Of a DNA stretch of 64,000 nt, positions 54,569-61,588 are shown in pieces. Source of the stretch: Sulfuricella sp. T08 (GTDB lineage: Bacteria; Pseudomonadota; Gammaproteobacteria; Burkholderiales; Sulfuricellaceae). The stretch lies in contig NZ_DF967539.1 of assembly GCF_000971475.1 (NCBI RefSeq), positions 152,850 through 216,849 of the forward strand. The letters are read 5' to 3'. The notes under the pieces were generated by a model, which saw nothing but the letters and a program-made list of their open reading frames with translations, had not been told where the DNA came from and did no database searches. Position 1 is the first letter of the stretch. Each line of letters begins with the position of its first letter. The position numbers and the translations under genes are program-made.

Positions 54569-54649
54569 CACAACGTCGAAGCTAAGGGGCAAGCTGGAGG
54601 TGGGCGAAGCCCGCCATAAGCCTGTCCCGCTTGAGCGCCTTGTTATGTG
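54569..54649 (-). repeat. attC 13
   Basis: 81 bp. Outer boxes CATAAC and GTTGTGC on the minus strand, inner arms ggcgaagc / gcccgcc-type and gggg / ccc. It closes the membrane-protein cassette 13 and overlaps its stop. Confidence 0.75.
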
Positions 54650-55080
54650 TGGCCCTCCGTTTGTTTTAAGGGGGGTTGACCCTGCATTATGCTGCCGCGC
54701 ACGGGACGAGAAAAGAATGTTTTCTTCAACAATCCGACTGAAAATCGTTCATCACGATTCCACGGAAAGAGCGATACACAGCGTGCCATCGTACAGTAGC
54801 CAAATATCAATTGTGCCCACGTTCCCACAGTAGGCACCCAATAAACTATCTGCAACGGTTCTGGGAGCGCAACAAGAAGAAGCATCAAATACCAAAATCG
54901 AACCTGGACTGGAAAAGCAGTAATGCTGTGCTCTCGTATTGTGAAGTGTATTAACTGGAATATAGTGAGACCTATGGCAAAGAAGAATCCAATTGGGTAT
55001 CCGGCAACACCTGCAGTAAGAAGGCATGCGGTCACAAACCAGTACCGCCAGCTGAGTTCTTTGTAATCGATCATAAACAT
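54643..55080 (-). CDS. Cassette 13: small membrane protein
   Basis: 145 residues from the ATG at 55080, with ggggg in front of it. Four membrane stretches are seen (WFVTACLLTAGVAGYPIGF, FFAIGLTIFQLIHF, FWYLMLLLVALPEPLQIVY, WAQLIFGYC). No motif allows a family assignment. It is oriented with the array. Confidence 0.6.
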   Translation of the reverse strand: MFMIDYKELSWRYWFVTACLLTAGVAGYPIGFFFAIGLTIFQLIHFTIREHSITAFPVQVRFWYLMLLLVALPEPLQIVYWVPTVGTWAQLIFGYCTMARCVSLFPWNRDERFSVGLLKKTFFSRPVRGSIMQGQPPLKQTEGHT

Positions 55081-55105
55081 AATATCCCCCCTAAAGTTTT
55101 CATCA

Positions 55106-55239
55106 CACATAACGTCCAAATTGAGGGTGCCGGGGCTGGCCGATTACAAAACTTGGCCGAAGCCCCGAAAGTTCAAAAATTCACAGGCCGTAAAGAGAAC
55201 GCATATCGGCCAGTCCCGCTCGAATGCAGAGTTAGGCTG
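55106..55239 (-). repeat. attC 12
   Basis: About 134 bp, the long type. R'' GCCTAAC, core GTTATGTG on the minus strand; inner ggggctggc / ggccagtccc arms and a long central insertion resemble attC 3 and attC 1. Confidence 0.85.
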
Positions 55240-55258
55240 GGTGCTTGATTGCAAGATT

Positions 55259-55831
55259 TTACCCCGCGACTTTTTGTTGTGCCACCCATTGATCATATGA
55301 CAACCGATACAAGCAGTGTTGGCGAAGTGAACTACCCACCGGCACATGGGGGTGCTCAAATGTTTCGGCAGTCTCACACATGCCAAGCCTTTCCATAACT
55401 GTACGTGACCTGAGATTGCGAGCTGTGGTAAAGGATACGATCTCCGGCAAACTAAGCAACTCGAAGCCAACGCGAAGAGCAGCCCTTGCGGCCTCAGTAG
55501 CGAAACCCTTGCCCCAGTATTGGAAGGCGAGCCGCCAGCCAATTTCGATACACGGAGAAAATGGAAGCTCGGCAATCGGTACGTGCAACCCTACAAAACC
55601 AATGAATTGACAGGTTTCCTTCGTTTCGGCAACCCAAAATCCCCAACCGCGCTCTGCGATTAGAGATTGGCAACGGTCAGCCATTGCGTCGCTTGCTGTT
55701 CGATCAAGCGACGCAGGAAAGAACTCCATGACCTTCGGGTCTGCGTTAAGCGTAGCGAATGGCTCACGGTCATTTGGGTGCCACTGACGCAAACGGAGGC
55801 GTTTAGTCTCGAACTCGATTAGGTTGGTCAT
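55259..55831 (-). CDS. Cassette 12: GNAT-family N-acetyltransferase (RimJ/RimL-like)
   Basis: 190 residues. RLRLRQWHPNDREPFATLNADPKVMEFFP is the start of RimJ/RimL-like acetyltransferases. The acetyl-CoA loop is in YWGKGFATEAARAALRVGFE (Q/RxxGxG/A variant), and ARNLRSRTVMERLGM the end of the fold. The acceptor could be a protein N-terminus, an antibiotic or a small amine. Confidence 0.88.
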   Translation of the reverse strand: MTNLIEFETKRLRLRQWHPNDREPFATLNADPKVMEFFPASLDRTASDAMADRCQSLIAERGWGFWVAETKETCQFIGFVGLHVPIAELPFSPCIEIGWRLAFQYWGKGFATEAARAALRVGFELLSLPEIVSFTTARNLRSRTVMERLGMCETAETFEHPHVPVGSSLRQHCLYRLSYDQWVAQQKVAG

Positions 55832-55844
55832 TAATTCGTGATGA

Positions 55845-55917
55845 CGCTTAACGTAGGAATTCAGCGGACGAAAAACACGTAGCTTTTGGCTGTACGCTGG
55901 AATGAAAGGTTAGGCTG
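55845..55917 (-). repeat. attC 11
   Basis: 73 bp. Minus strand starts AGCCTAAC and ends GTTAAGC. The arms cagcg / cgctg pair; the loop differs from other sites. It overlaps the last codons of the cassette-11 acetyltransferase. Confidence 0.82.
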
Positions 55918-56364
55918 TACCTCTGGATACAATTGGTTCTCCATCAGGAAGAACTCATCATCGTCGTTCACAACAGTCCAGCCTTCTCGTTCATAGAATC
56001 GCTTTGCCCCAGTGTTAATCTTGAATACTCGTAGCATTAGGTTTTTGCCGCCATCGTGAGAAATTTTCAGGATTTCTGACAGCACCTTTGCTCCAATTCC
56101 AATAGACCTTGTTTCAGGCTTGAGAATCAACATTCGCAGATAGTCTGTTTTTTCACCGAGTTCGACTTGGAAGTAGCCGGAAATAATTGAATCAGTTTCA
56201 ATAAGGTAGGTCACAGAGGATACGAAGGCTTTTGCAAAGTCGGTGTCTTGCCATGATTGATCCCAACCCCAAATACACTCGATGTAGGCCTTCATAGCTT
56301 CATCGTAGAGCTGCCGAACTATGGACATTTCCTCTGGAAGTGCTGCTCGGGTTGTGGTGTTCAT
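55861..56364 (-). CDS. Cassette 11: GNAT-family N-acetyltransferase
   Basis: 167 residues. ILKPETRSIGIGAKVLSEILKISHDGGKNLMLRVFKINTGAKRFYEREGWTVV carries the acetyl-CoA motif (RSIGIGAKV) and the usual last strands (AKRFYEREGW). The last about 20 residues (QPNLSFQRTAKSYVFFVR) are translated from attC. The substrate is unknown; single-domain acetyltransferases are common in cassettes. Confidence 0.88.
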   Translation of the reverse strand: MNTTTRAALPEEMSIVRQLYDEAMKAYIECIWGWDQSWQDTDFAKAFVSSVTYLIETDSIISGYFQVELGEKTDYLRMLILKPETRSIGIGAKVLSEILKISHDGGKNLMLRVFKINTGAKRFYEREGWTVVNDDDEFFLMENQLYPEVQPNLSFQRTAKSYVFFVR

Positions 56365-56996
56365 TAACGGCTTAACGGTAAAGCTCTGTCGCGCCGCTTT
56401 CTGGCGTCGGCTGGAGCGTCTTGTTGGGCGATCTTCTTCACTTCATCATGGCGAAAACAACCAACGACGTGGTCATTCACCATCCCGACAGCCTGCATGA
56501 AGGCATAACAAATAGTAGATCCAACGAAGTTAAATCCCCGTTTCTTCAGGTCTTTGCTTATCGTGTCAGATAGTGCGGTTCTGGCAGGCACCTCGACCAG
56601 CGATCGCCACGCATTCTGCCTGGGGTGATGGTCGACATAACGCCAAATGAAAGAGTCGAAGGAACCGAACTCTTCTCTGATTGCGAGGACGCCTCGTGCA
56701 TTTCTAATGGTCGATTCAATCTTCAGGCGATTCCGCACGATACCGGGATCTGCCAGCAGTCGCTGAACATCCGTCGCGGAATAGCTAGCCACCTTATGCG
56801 GATCAAATCCGTGGAAAGCATTGCGATAGTTGTCTCGCTTCTTGAGGACGGTTAGCCAACTCAGACCTGCTTGCGCGCCCTCGAGAATTAGCAACTCGAA
56901 AAGACCGCGATCATCATGTAGCGGTACTCCCCATTCGTCATCGTGATATTTTACATACAGCAAATCAGTACCGCACCATTCGCATCTGTTTTTCAT
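56364..56996 (-). CDS. tag: Cassette 10: DNA-3-methyladenine glycosylase I
   Basis: 210 residues from the ATG at 56996 (MKNRCEWCG). The signature residues CEWCGTDLLYVKYHDDEWGVP, the HhH region LEGAQAGLSWLTVLKKRDNYR, GSTICYAFMQAVGMVNDH and the late Cys/His of the Tag zinc site are present. It removes 3-methyladenine from DNA. The C-terminal about 20 residues come from attC. Its presence in a cassette is unusual, since tag is normally chromosomal. Confidence 0.93.
   Translation of the reverse strand: MKNRCEWCGTDLLYVKYHDDEWGVPLHDDRGLFELLILEGAQAGLSWLTVLKKRDNYRNAFHGFDPHKVASYSATDVQRLLADPGIVRNRLKIESTIRNARGVLAIREEFGSFDSFIWRYVDHHPRQNAWRSLVEVPARTALSDTISKDLKKRGFNFVGSTICYAFMQAVGMVNDHVVGCFRHDEVKKIAQQDAPADARKRRDRALPLSR
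56370..56429 (-). repeat. attC 10
   Basis: 60 bp. Minus strand starts GCCCAAC, ends GTTAAGC. Arms gagctt-type and gcgcc / ggcgtc pair. It overlaps the end of the tag gene. Confidence 0.85.
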
Positions 56997-57006
56997 ACGC
57001 TTCAAT

Positions 57007-57071
57007 TCCAACGTTAAAAATCACCAGCCTGCGCGGCTTTGTGCGCAGGTCCGGTGGATTGCAGGGTTAAC
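57007..57071 (-). repeat. attC 9 (of a cassette without a gene)
   Basis: 65 bp. Arms cacc / ggtg and cctgcgcg / cgcagg pair, closely like attC 4. It is joined directly to attC 8 through a shared gttaac, so the cassette 57007-57066 has no room for a gene. Confidence 0.85.
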
Positions 57072-57135
57072 GTTTGAGTTCAGGGGCGCTGCGCGGCTTC
57101 ATCGCGCAGCGTCCGCTGGAACGATGGGTTGGGCG
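57066..57135 (-). repeat. attC 8
   Basis: 70 bp. Minus strand starts CGCCCAAC, ends GTTAAC. Arms ggcgctgcgcg / cgcagcgtcc pair; similar to attC 5 and attC 14. It overlaps the end of the VanY-like gene. Confidence 0.87.
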
Positions 57136-57647
57136 TTGTTGAAGCACCAGTGCCAAGGCTCAAACTGGTAACCGTAGTTATTGCCAATGGGATAAGAGAG
57201 ATAGTAGCCAAATTCGGAAGCACGCGCACGAAGCCAAGCAAATGCAGATGTTTGCTCGAATTCAAGCTCCAGCGAGCGGCAGCCAGGGCTTGATAGGTCA
57301 ACGGCGCGTCCAGTGTGGTGCTCGCTGAACCCGGGCGGAGCGCACACGGTAAGTATGTCTTCGATAGGCGCGCCGGCCTCAAGCTTTCGGCGAACAATCT
57401 CGGTTTGGCGGTCGATGCTACGGAAGGCGGAGACTATGAATAGCGAAACACCATCGCTAAGGGCTGCGGACTTGAGATTGTGCCAAGCGTTCGCTGCGGC
57501 GGGAACCAGCAGGTGATCTTTGCCGTCGGCCCCAACTTCAGCAACTTCAAGACAGGACGCTTCCTCGCACTCGCAAAAGCCTCGAGCCGCCAAGAACTGG
57601 CTTGGAATACCCAGATCAGAATTTAGCGAAACAAGGCGAGGATTCAT
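57099..57647 (-). CDS. Cassette 8: VanY-like D-alanyl-D-alanine carboxypeptidase (M15B)
   Basis: 182 residues. SAFRSIDRQTEIV, the zinc motif SEHHTGRAVDL (HxxxxxxxD) and EPWHWCF (catalytic Glu and zinc His) are complete. No signal peptide is seen, which is unusual for an enzyme that trims peptidoglycan stems; the substrate might be cytosolic, or export atypical. The C-terminal about 12 residues come from attC. Confidence 0.87.
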   Translation of the reverse strand: MNPRLVSLNSDLGIPSQFLAARGFCECEEASCLEVAEVGADGKDHLLVPAAANAWHNLKSAALSDGVSLFIVSAFRSIDRQTEIVRRKLEAGAPIEDILTVCAPPGFSEHHTGRAVDLSSPGCRSLELEFEQTSAFAWLRARASEFGYYLSYPIGNNYGYQFEPWHWCFNNAQPIVPADAAR

Positions 57648-57660
57648 CACGGATCAAGAC

Positions 57661-57757
57661 GCCCAACGTAGAGGTGAGGGGCGCGGAGTGAGCGGAGCGA
57701 AAATAGGCGAAGCCCGCCCCGCTTGTGGAGCGTCCCTCTCGACCGTAATGTTAGAGG
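57661..57757 (-). repeat. attC 7
   Basis: 97 bp. Outer boxes CTCTAAC and GTTGGGC on the minus strand. Arms ggcgaagcccgcc fold in the middle and gaggg / ccctc outside. It closes cassette 7. Confidence 0.85.
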
Positions 57758-57762
57758 TTGCA

Positions 57763-58155
57763 CTATCCATGACGACCCCGTTTGACAATGGCATGGTAGC
57801 CCGACCCCGTAATAAATACTAACGCAACAGCCAGAACCTTTAGAGCGGTAGAGCCAATGAGGATTGGCACTGTAACGCCATCGAAGAAAGCGGCCGAGCC
57901 GGCTGAAATGAGATAAACCACTGCACTAGTAAAACTGTGAATAGCAATGCCAACAAGAGCAAGGGTAACGCCTGATGTCATACTCAATTTACTGCTGAAT
58001 ACAGCAGATACAACAGGTGCGGCGATGGCAATGGGCGCAAGGACTTGAATGGCCACTATAGAGAGGTTTTCATGAGAAAAATCGGGGACTATCAGCGCCA
58101 TAAGCACTGAAATACCTAAGACCCATGCGACAAGTTTCAATGGAGCCACTTGCAT
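57763..58155 (-). CDS. Cassette 7: small membrane protein
   Basis: 130 residues with four predicted membrane segments (LVAWVLGISVLMALIV, IQVLAPIAIAAPVVSAVF, VTLALVGIAIHSFTSAVVYLI, STALKVLAVALVFITG). No charged catalytic motif. Family unknown. Confidence 0.6.
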   Translation of the reverse strand: MQVAPLKLVAWVLGISVLMALIVPDFSHENLSIVAIQVLAPIAIAAPVVSAVFSSKLSMTSGVTLALVGIAIHSFTSAVVYLISAGSAAFFDGVTVPILIGSTALKVLAVALVFITGSGYHAIVKRGRHG

Positions 58156-58160
58156 TTAAC

Positions 58161-58229
58161 CTCTAACGTTGGACATAACCGGCGCCAGCGGTTTTATCGC
58201 TGGCGTCCGTGTTGATGGATAGGTTAGGC
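58161..58229 (-). repeat. attC 6
   Basis: 69 bp. Minus strand starts GCCTAAC, ends GTTAGAGG. Arms cggcgccagcg / cgctggcgtccg pair around gttttat. Confidence 0.9.
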
Positions 58230-58304
58230 ACAGGCGCACAGGGTTTCCAAGCCGAGGTTCGAGCGACATGCCAATGTTTTACCGTGCACACGATGATGTT
58301 CCAA

Positions 58305-58661
58305 TTATTCGGGCAAGTGAGGAAAGAACTTGGAGCTAAATATTGTGCGTGAGACCGCCCACGTGAGCGCCAAACTTAGCCAAGCAAAAGGCGTTGCTAT
58401 GAAGGTGCCGAGCCCTCCCTGAGCACAGCCGGCACCATAACAGGTTCGAAGCTCATAGAACTCTATGGCGAATATGATGACATAACCAAGAACGCCAACT
58501 GAGCATGCAACTATGAGAAGCAGAGCAAGGGTGGCTCTGAGACGATATGCCTTGAGGAATGGGGGCGCCATACGCCACAGGCGGATGAAGATCAGCCCAA
58601 GAATGAACACAGAAGGCATGCCGAAAATACCTTCAATTAGCAGAATCCTAACTTCAGACAT
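58305..58661 (-). CDS. Cassette 6: small membrane protein
   Basis: 118 residues with three membrane segments (IFGMPSVFILGLIFIRLW, ATLALLLIVACSVGVLGYVIIFAIEF, GTFIATPFAWLSLALTWAVS). Two Cys in the extracytoplasmic loop (RTCYGAGCAQGG) could form a disulfide. Family unknown. Confidence 0.6.
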   Translation of the reverse strand: MSEVRILLIEGIFGMPSVFILGLIFIRLWRMAPPFLKAYRLRATLALLLIVACSVGVLGYVIIFAIEFYELRTCYGAGCAQGGLGTFIATPFAWLSLALTWAVSRTIFSSKFFPHLPE

Positions 58662-58670
58662 AATGTAATG

Positions 58671-58740
58671 TGCCTAACGTAGAAGTAACCGGCGCTGCGC
58701 GGCTTTATCGCGCAGCGTCCGGTTGACTGCCGGGTTATGC
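58671..58740 (-). repeat. attC 5
   Basis: 70 bp. Minus strand starts GCATAAC, ends GTTAGGCA. Arms ccggcgctgcgcg / cgcgcagcgtccgg pair. Confidence 0.9.
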
Positions 58741-59295
58741 ACTTTGCGTCACCAAGCGTGCAGCAAACAAGAACAGCCAATAGACCAAGGTTGAGGCCCC
58801 GAGGAACATGAGCAGGCCAATAAGCAGAACGACGAACTTTGAGGGCTGAGGGGTTGGGATTGCATTGATGATATTTGCCATTCCCTCGTCGGACTTTGTG
58901 TACGCGTTGACTTGGCTCCATGTGAGTGGCGGGAAATAGAGATATGAAATTGAGACTTGCTCGCTAGGCACAAGAGTTGGAATAAGGATCTCGGCAGAAC
59001 CGTTGGAGCTTTCGAGCACGGTATAGCTTACGGGAGGATAAATCTGAAAGCCTTTGGGCAGAAAGTTATGCCCAACACGGATGTTATGTGCCGTCTTTTT
59101 CCCGGCATTACGGACGACAATGCAGTGAGTATTGACCTGCGTATTTTTGTCATCGTTTAGCGGGATTGCAGACGAGTGGACTAGATACGAGATCAGCTTT
59201 GGCTTGCCCTCGAAATATCGCTTCGCTATTGCGCCTATCAGAGCGGCGATAAGCGGTGACAGGAGTTTCGCGATTACTTCAATGTCGAGTGGCAT
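58735..59295 (-). CDS. Cassette 5: membrane-anchored hypothetical protein
   Basis: 186 residues from the ATG at 59295 (ribosome site agga). It has a short hydrophobic N-terminal segment (VIAKLLSPLIAALIGAIA), a central soluble beta-rich domain (THCIVVRNAGKKTAHNIRVGHNFLPKGFQIYPP) of immunoglobulin-like look, and a C-terminal membrane helix (FVVLLIGLLMFLGASTLVYWLFLF). No family recognised. Confidence 0.65.
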   Translation of the reverse strand: MPLDIEVIAKLLSPLIAALIGAIAKRYFEGKPKLISYLVHSSAIPLNDDKNTQVNTHCIVVRNAGKKTAHNIRVGHNFLPKGFQIYPPVSYTVLESSNGSAEILIPTLVPSEQVSISYLYFPPLTWSQVNAYTKSDEGMANIINAIPTPQPSKFVVLLIGLLMFLGASTLVYWLFLFAARLVTQSA

Positions 59296-59309
59296 AGTGA
59301 TTCCTAAGT

Positions 59310-59377
59310 GCATAACGTTTGAATTCACCGGCCTGCGCGGCTTTTCGCGCAGGTCCGGTGGAATGATGGGTTGGGCT
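59310..59377 (-). repeat. attC 4
   Basis: 68 bp. Minus strand starts GCCCAAC, ends GTTATGC. Arms caccggcctgcgcg / cgcgcaggtccggtg pair; close to attC 9. Confidence 0.9.
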
Positions 59378-59762
59378 AAGCGAAGTGGCTCCATTTAGAC
59401 CGAACCAAGAAAGCGATGAGCACAAGTCCAAGAAAGCTTGGCACTGCGTCTTGGACGGAGGGATACACGAGCGTACCAAATGCAATGCCAGGCAGAAAAG
59501 TTAGCGCGAGCAGATATATACCCCACTTCTTCCATAAGATTGCAGCAATGCCCCCTACGATGCGCAACCCCCACAGGATGGTTGATGCGTAGGCGAAGAA
59601 CTGAACTTGAGAAGGATAAGATTGCAATGTGTCGAAGTCCTTAGAAATTGCAAGTAGATTGCTCAGGAACAAGTAAGCGCTGGTAACGACTACAAGCCAG
59701 AGAAAGCCGTTGAGAAAAGTGCCACGACGCTTTGTGTCTACCACTTCGGAATGATCACTCAT
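59376..59762 (-). CDS. Cassette 4: small membrane protein
   Basis: 128 residues from the ATG at 59762. Four membrane segments (FLWLVVVTSAYLFLSNLLAI, FFAYASTILWGLRIVGGIAAILW, WGIYLLALTFLPGIAFGTLVY, SFLGLVLIAFLV). Family unknown. Confidence 0.6.
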   Translation of the reverse strand: MSDHSEVVDTKRRGTFLNGFLWLVVVTSAYLFLSNLLAISKDFDTLQSYPSQVQFFAYASTILWGLRIVGGIAAILWKKWGIYLLALTFLPGIAFGTLVYPSVQDAVPSFLGLVLIAFLVRSKWSHFA

Positions 59763-59768
59763 CGGAAA

Positions 59769-59890
59769 GCCCAACGATCAAATTGAGGGGCTGGCCGCCA
59801 CGAAACTTGGACGTAGCCCCGAGAGTTCAATAACCGACAGGCCGTGAAGAGTGTGCATACAGCCAGTCCCGCTCGAATGCAGGGTTGGGC
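59769..59890 (-). repeat. attC 3
   Basis: 122 bp, long type. Minus strand starts GCCCAAC, ends GTTGGGC. Shares ggggctggcc, gccccgagagttcaa-like and cagtcccgctcgaatgcag with attC 12. Confidence 0.88.
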
Positions 59891-59914
59891 GTGAGTCGAA
59901 GAAAGGAAATGAAC

Positions 59915-60130
59915 ATGCCTTGGTACGAAGTGATTGTAAAAGCCAGCCAGCAAATATTGGTCGAAGCCGAAACCCCGGAAGAGGCTGCCACCGTTGCCTT
60001 TGATGAGGCATTCGGGATGGAGCAATGCGAAAAGGAATGCGATTACCCGAAAGCGACCGTGGGAGGAACCGAACTTGAGAGCCTGAAGCGGCACGCGGAT
60101 TTGATATTGCCGGATGGTGATGATGAATGA
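59915..60130 (+). CDS. Cassette 3: small protein in reverse orientation
   Basis: 71 residues from the ATG at 59915 (aagga 7 bp upstream; another ATG at 59909). Sequence PWYEVIVKASQQILVEAETPEEAATVAFDEAF looks like a small alpha/beta fold; the acidic C-terminus includes ADLILPDGDDE. It is the only cassette gene on the plus strand, so it needs its own promoter. No family recognised. Confidence 0.65.
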   Translation: MPWYEVIVKASQQILVEAETPEEAATVAFDEAFGMEQCEKECDYPKATVGGTELESLKRHADLILPDGDDE

Positions 60131-60131
60131 C

Positions 60132-60195
60132 GCCCAACGTGGAGCTAAGGGGCTGCGCGCTTTTGCGCAGTCCCGCTTGAGCGCAGAGTTAGGTT
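60132..60195 (-). repeat. attC 2
   Basis: 64 bp. Minus strand starts ACCTAAC, ends GTTGGGC. Arms ggggctgcgcg / cgcagtccc pair around cttttg. Confidence 0.9.
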
Positions 60196-60444
60196 TCATG
60201 TTGAGTCAGAGCGAGTTGTCGTGAGATAGCCAACCACCCGCCGTACAGTAGGGGCAACTACGAGAACAGTAGGAAATGCAATCGGGAAAGTAGTAGCGAC
60301 GCTCCTTGCCCATCGCGCAAGAAAGTCAGTGGCGATTCCTTGATTAACCACGATAACTGCTGCCGATACGATGGAAACCATAATGATTGACAGAAGAGCC
60401 CCAAAAATAATGGGAGCAAAACGAGGCGGAATGGAGCCACGCAT
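60196..60444 (-). CDS. Cassette 2: DUF2798 family membrane protein
   Basis: 82 residues. Two membrane segments; FGALLSIIMVSIVSAAVIVVNQGIATDFLARWARSVATTFPIAFPTVLVVAPTVRRVV matches DUF2798. The family has no proven function. It follows the AhpD-like gene by 7 bp without an attC between, so the two travel in one cassette. Confidence 0.82.
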   Translation of the reverse strand: MRGSIPPRFAPIIFGALLSIIMVSIVSAAVIVVNQGIATDFLARWARSVATTFPIAFPTVLVVAPTVRRVVGYLTTTRSDST

Positions 60445-60451
60445 AAACTAT

Positions 60452-60880
60452 CTATTGCCTCATGCTAATTGCAAGGCGATTCAGTGCGTTCATATTTGAT
60501 ATGGCAAATGTTAGATCTGATATTTCCTTGTCCGTAAAGAACTCCCGCAGTGTGGCGAAAACGTCGTCTGGTGCATGTGTGTTTGATATGTGCGTCAGCG
60601 CCTCTGCCCAAGCAAGTGCGGCACGCTCCTTTCCAGAGAAAGCATTACTTGCATGCCATCCAGCCAAACTGTCTAGCTTGTCTTGAGACTCACCATAATC
60701 GCGTAGAGTCTTGGAGTGTTTCTTTAGGCAAAACGAGCATCCATTGATTTGAGACACCCGTAGATAAATCAGCTCGACTAACTGTCGACCTAGCGAACTA
60801 TCTTGAATACACAAGCCAACGGCGCGAAGACCCGCTAAGGCTTCAGGTGAGAGATCAAAGTACGGAAGGCGAAGTTTCAT
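60452..60880 (-). CDS. Cassette 2: AhpD/carboxymuconolactone decarboxylase-like protein
   Basis: 142 residues. The CxxC active site and proton-relay His are in YLRVSQINGCSFCLKKHSKTLRDYGES, and AALAWAEALTHIS and EFFTDKEISDLTFAISNMNALNRLAI complete the fold. Relatives act as alkyl-hydroperoxide or thiol-linked peroxidases. DUF2798 genes are often found beside such genes, so a joint role is likely. Confidence 0.9.
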   Translation of the reverse strand: MKLRLPYFDLSPEALAGLRAVGLCIQDSSLGRQLVELIYLRVSQINGCSFCLKKHSKTLRDYGESQDKLDSLAGWHASNAFSGKERAALAWAEALTHISNTHAPDDVFATLREFFTDKEISDLTFAISNMNALNRLAISMRQ

Positions 60881-60924
60881 CGTTTCTCCTTACAAATTCG
60901 CGTAGCAGTATGGCCACTGCTGAA

Positions 60925-61050
60925 ACCTAACGTAGAAGTGAGGGGCTGGCCGACCACCGAAAATGACCAGAGCCCAAAGCGTGTAATTTACCACAGGCCA
61001 TGCAAAGCGCCGCTTCACGGCCAGTCCGCTCGACTGCCGAGTTAGAGCGC
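60925..61050 (-). repeat. attC 1 (nearest to attI)
   Basis: 126 bp, long type. Minus strand starts GCTCTAAC, ends GTTAGGT. Inner ggggctggccg / cggccagtcc arms pair; closely like attC 12 and attC 3. Confidence 0.88.
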
Positions 61051-61066
61051 ATTTGTGACCGGGGTT

Positions 61067-61438
61067 TCATTTGATGGGCCGGCGAACTTGTTTCCATAGT
61101 GACCAAGCGGATATTGCAAATGCGAGGGATGCAACAGTTGTCACGAAGGCCATGCCATATGTACCAAAAGCTTCATAAGCTGCAATATTTAGCCAAGACC
61201 AACGACCTGTGAAGGGAGGCAAATTTGGGCTTAACCATTGAGATATTGCGCTAACGGCGGCTATTGCGGCAACTCCGGCGGCCCCTTGATATTTGGCAGA
61301 TTGGGAAGCGTTCCAGCCGTTCTGTATTTTTTGGCGAATGTCTGTGTCGGGTGCGCCTTGATCAATTCTTCGGCGATCCCAGCGAACGAACACAAGGAAC
61401 GCTATAAAAAAAAGCAAAAACGATAAGATCGATAACAA
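61067..61438 (-). CDS. Cassette 1: small membrane protein
   Basis: 123 residues from a TTG at 61438 (ggaga 8 bp upstream). An N-terminal membrane helix (LSILSFLLFFIAFLVFV) is followed by a charged part (RWDRRRIDQGAPDTDIRQKIQNGW) and two or three further segments. As the cassette nearest attI it is the most recent insertion and the best expressed from the array promoter. No family recognised. Confidence 0.6.
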   Translation of the reverse strand: MLSILSFLLFFIAFLVFVRWDRRRIDQGAPDTDIRQKIQNGWNASQSAKYQGAAGVAAIAAVSAISQWLSPNLPPFTGRWSWLNIAAYEAFGTYGMAFVTTVASLAFAISAWSLWKQVRRPIK

Positions 61439-61467
61439 TTCGATTTCTCCGCGCGCTTTGCGCTCTA

Positions 61468-61588
61468 ACGTAAAGTGTGCATCCTAAAATGACGCTTTAT
61501 AAAGCGTCATTTCTGATGATATGGCCTGCACTGTGATCAAAAAATGGTTTAATATCATTTTGTTCCTGTTTTTTAGGGCATCCTAAAA
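61468..61588. other. attI recombination and promoter region
   Basis: The cassette junction reads GTTAGAG on the minus strand near 61463-61469. Between it and intI are a perfect 26-bp palindrome at 61487-61512 (half-site aaatgacgcttta) and two copies of gcatcctaaaa(a)tgac, at 61479 and 61578, the second covering the intI start codon. Such direct repeats are where IntI binds attI. The array promoter Pc should point left and the intI promoter right; taatat near 61558 is a weak -10 candidate. No LexA box was found. Confidence 0.7.
61487..61512. promoter_or_regulatory. Perfect palindrome in the attI region
   Basis: The 26-bp sequence is its own reverse complement, half-site aaatgacgcttta. It could be an operator for intI/Pc or a transcript hairpin. 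Confidence 0.6.

Larger units (their letters stand above)
53580..61468 (-). mobile_element. Integron gene-cassette array (15 attC-like sites)
   Basis: Genes of unrelated type, nearly all on the minus strand, are separated by imperfect inverted repeats. Read on the minus strand, each starts near GCCCAAC/GCCTAAC and ends GTTAGRY or GTTRGGC, with a paired inner part, the structure of attC sites. An IntI gene lies at the high-coordinate end in divergent orientation, as in integrons. Sites of two sizes recur: about 60-75 bp and about 95-135 bp. Several share long stretches (for instance those at 53924, 57066, 58671; and those at 55106, 59769, 60925). One cassette has no gene and one has a gene in reverse orientation. 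Confidence 0.93.

Noticed and set aside
53580-61468. CRISPR array, because of regularly placed repeats
   Set aside because: Repeats are long, imperfect and spaced by whole genes, not by 30-40-bp spacers; no cas genes are present.
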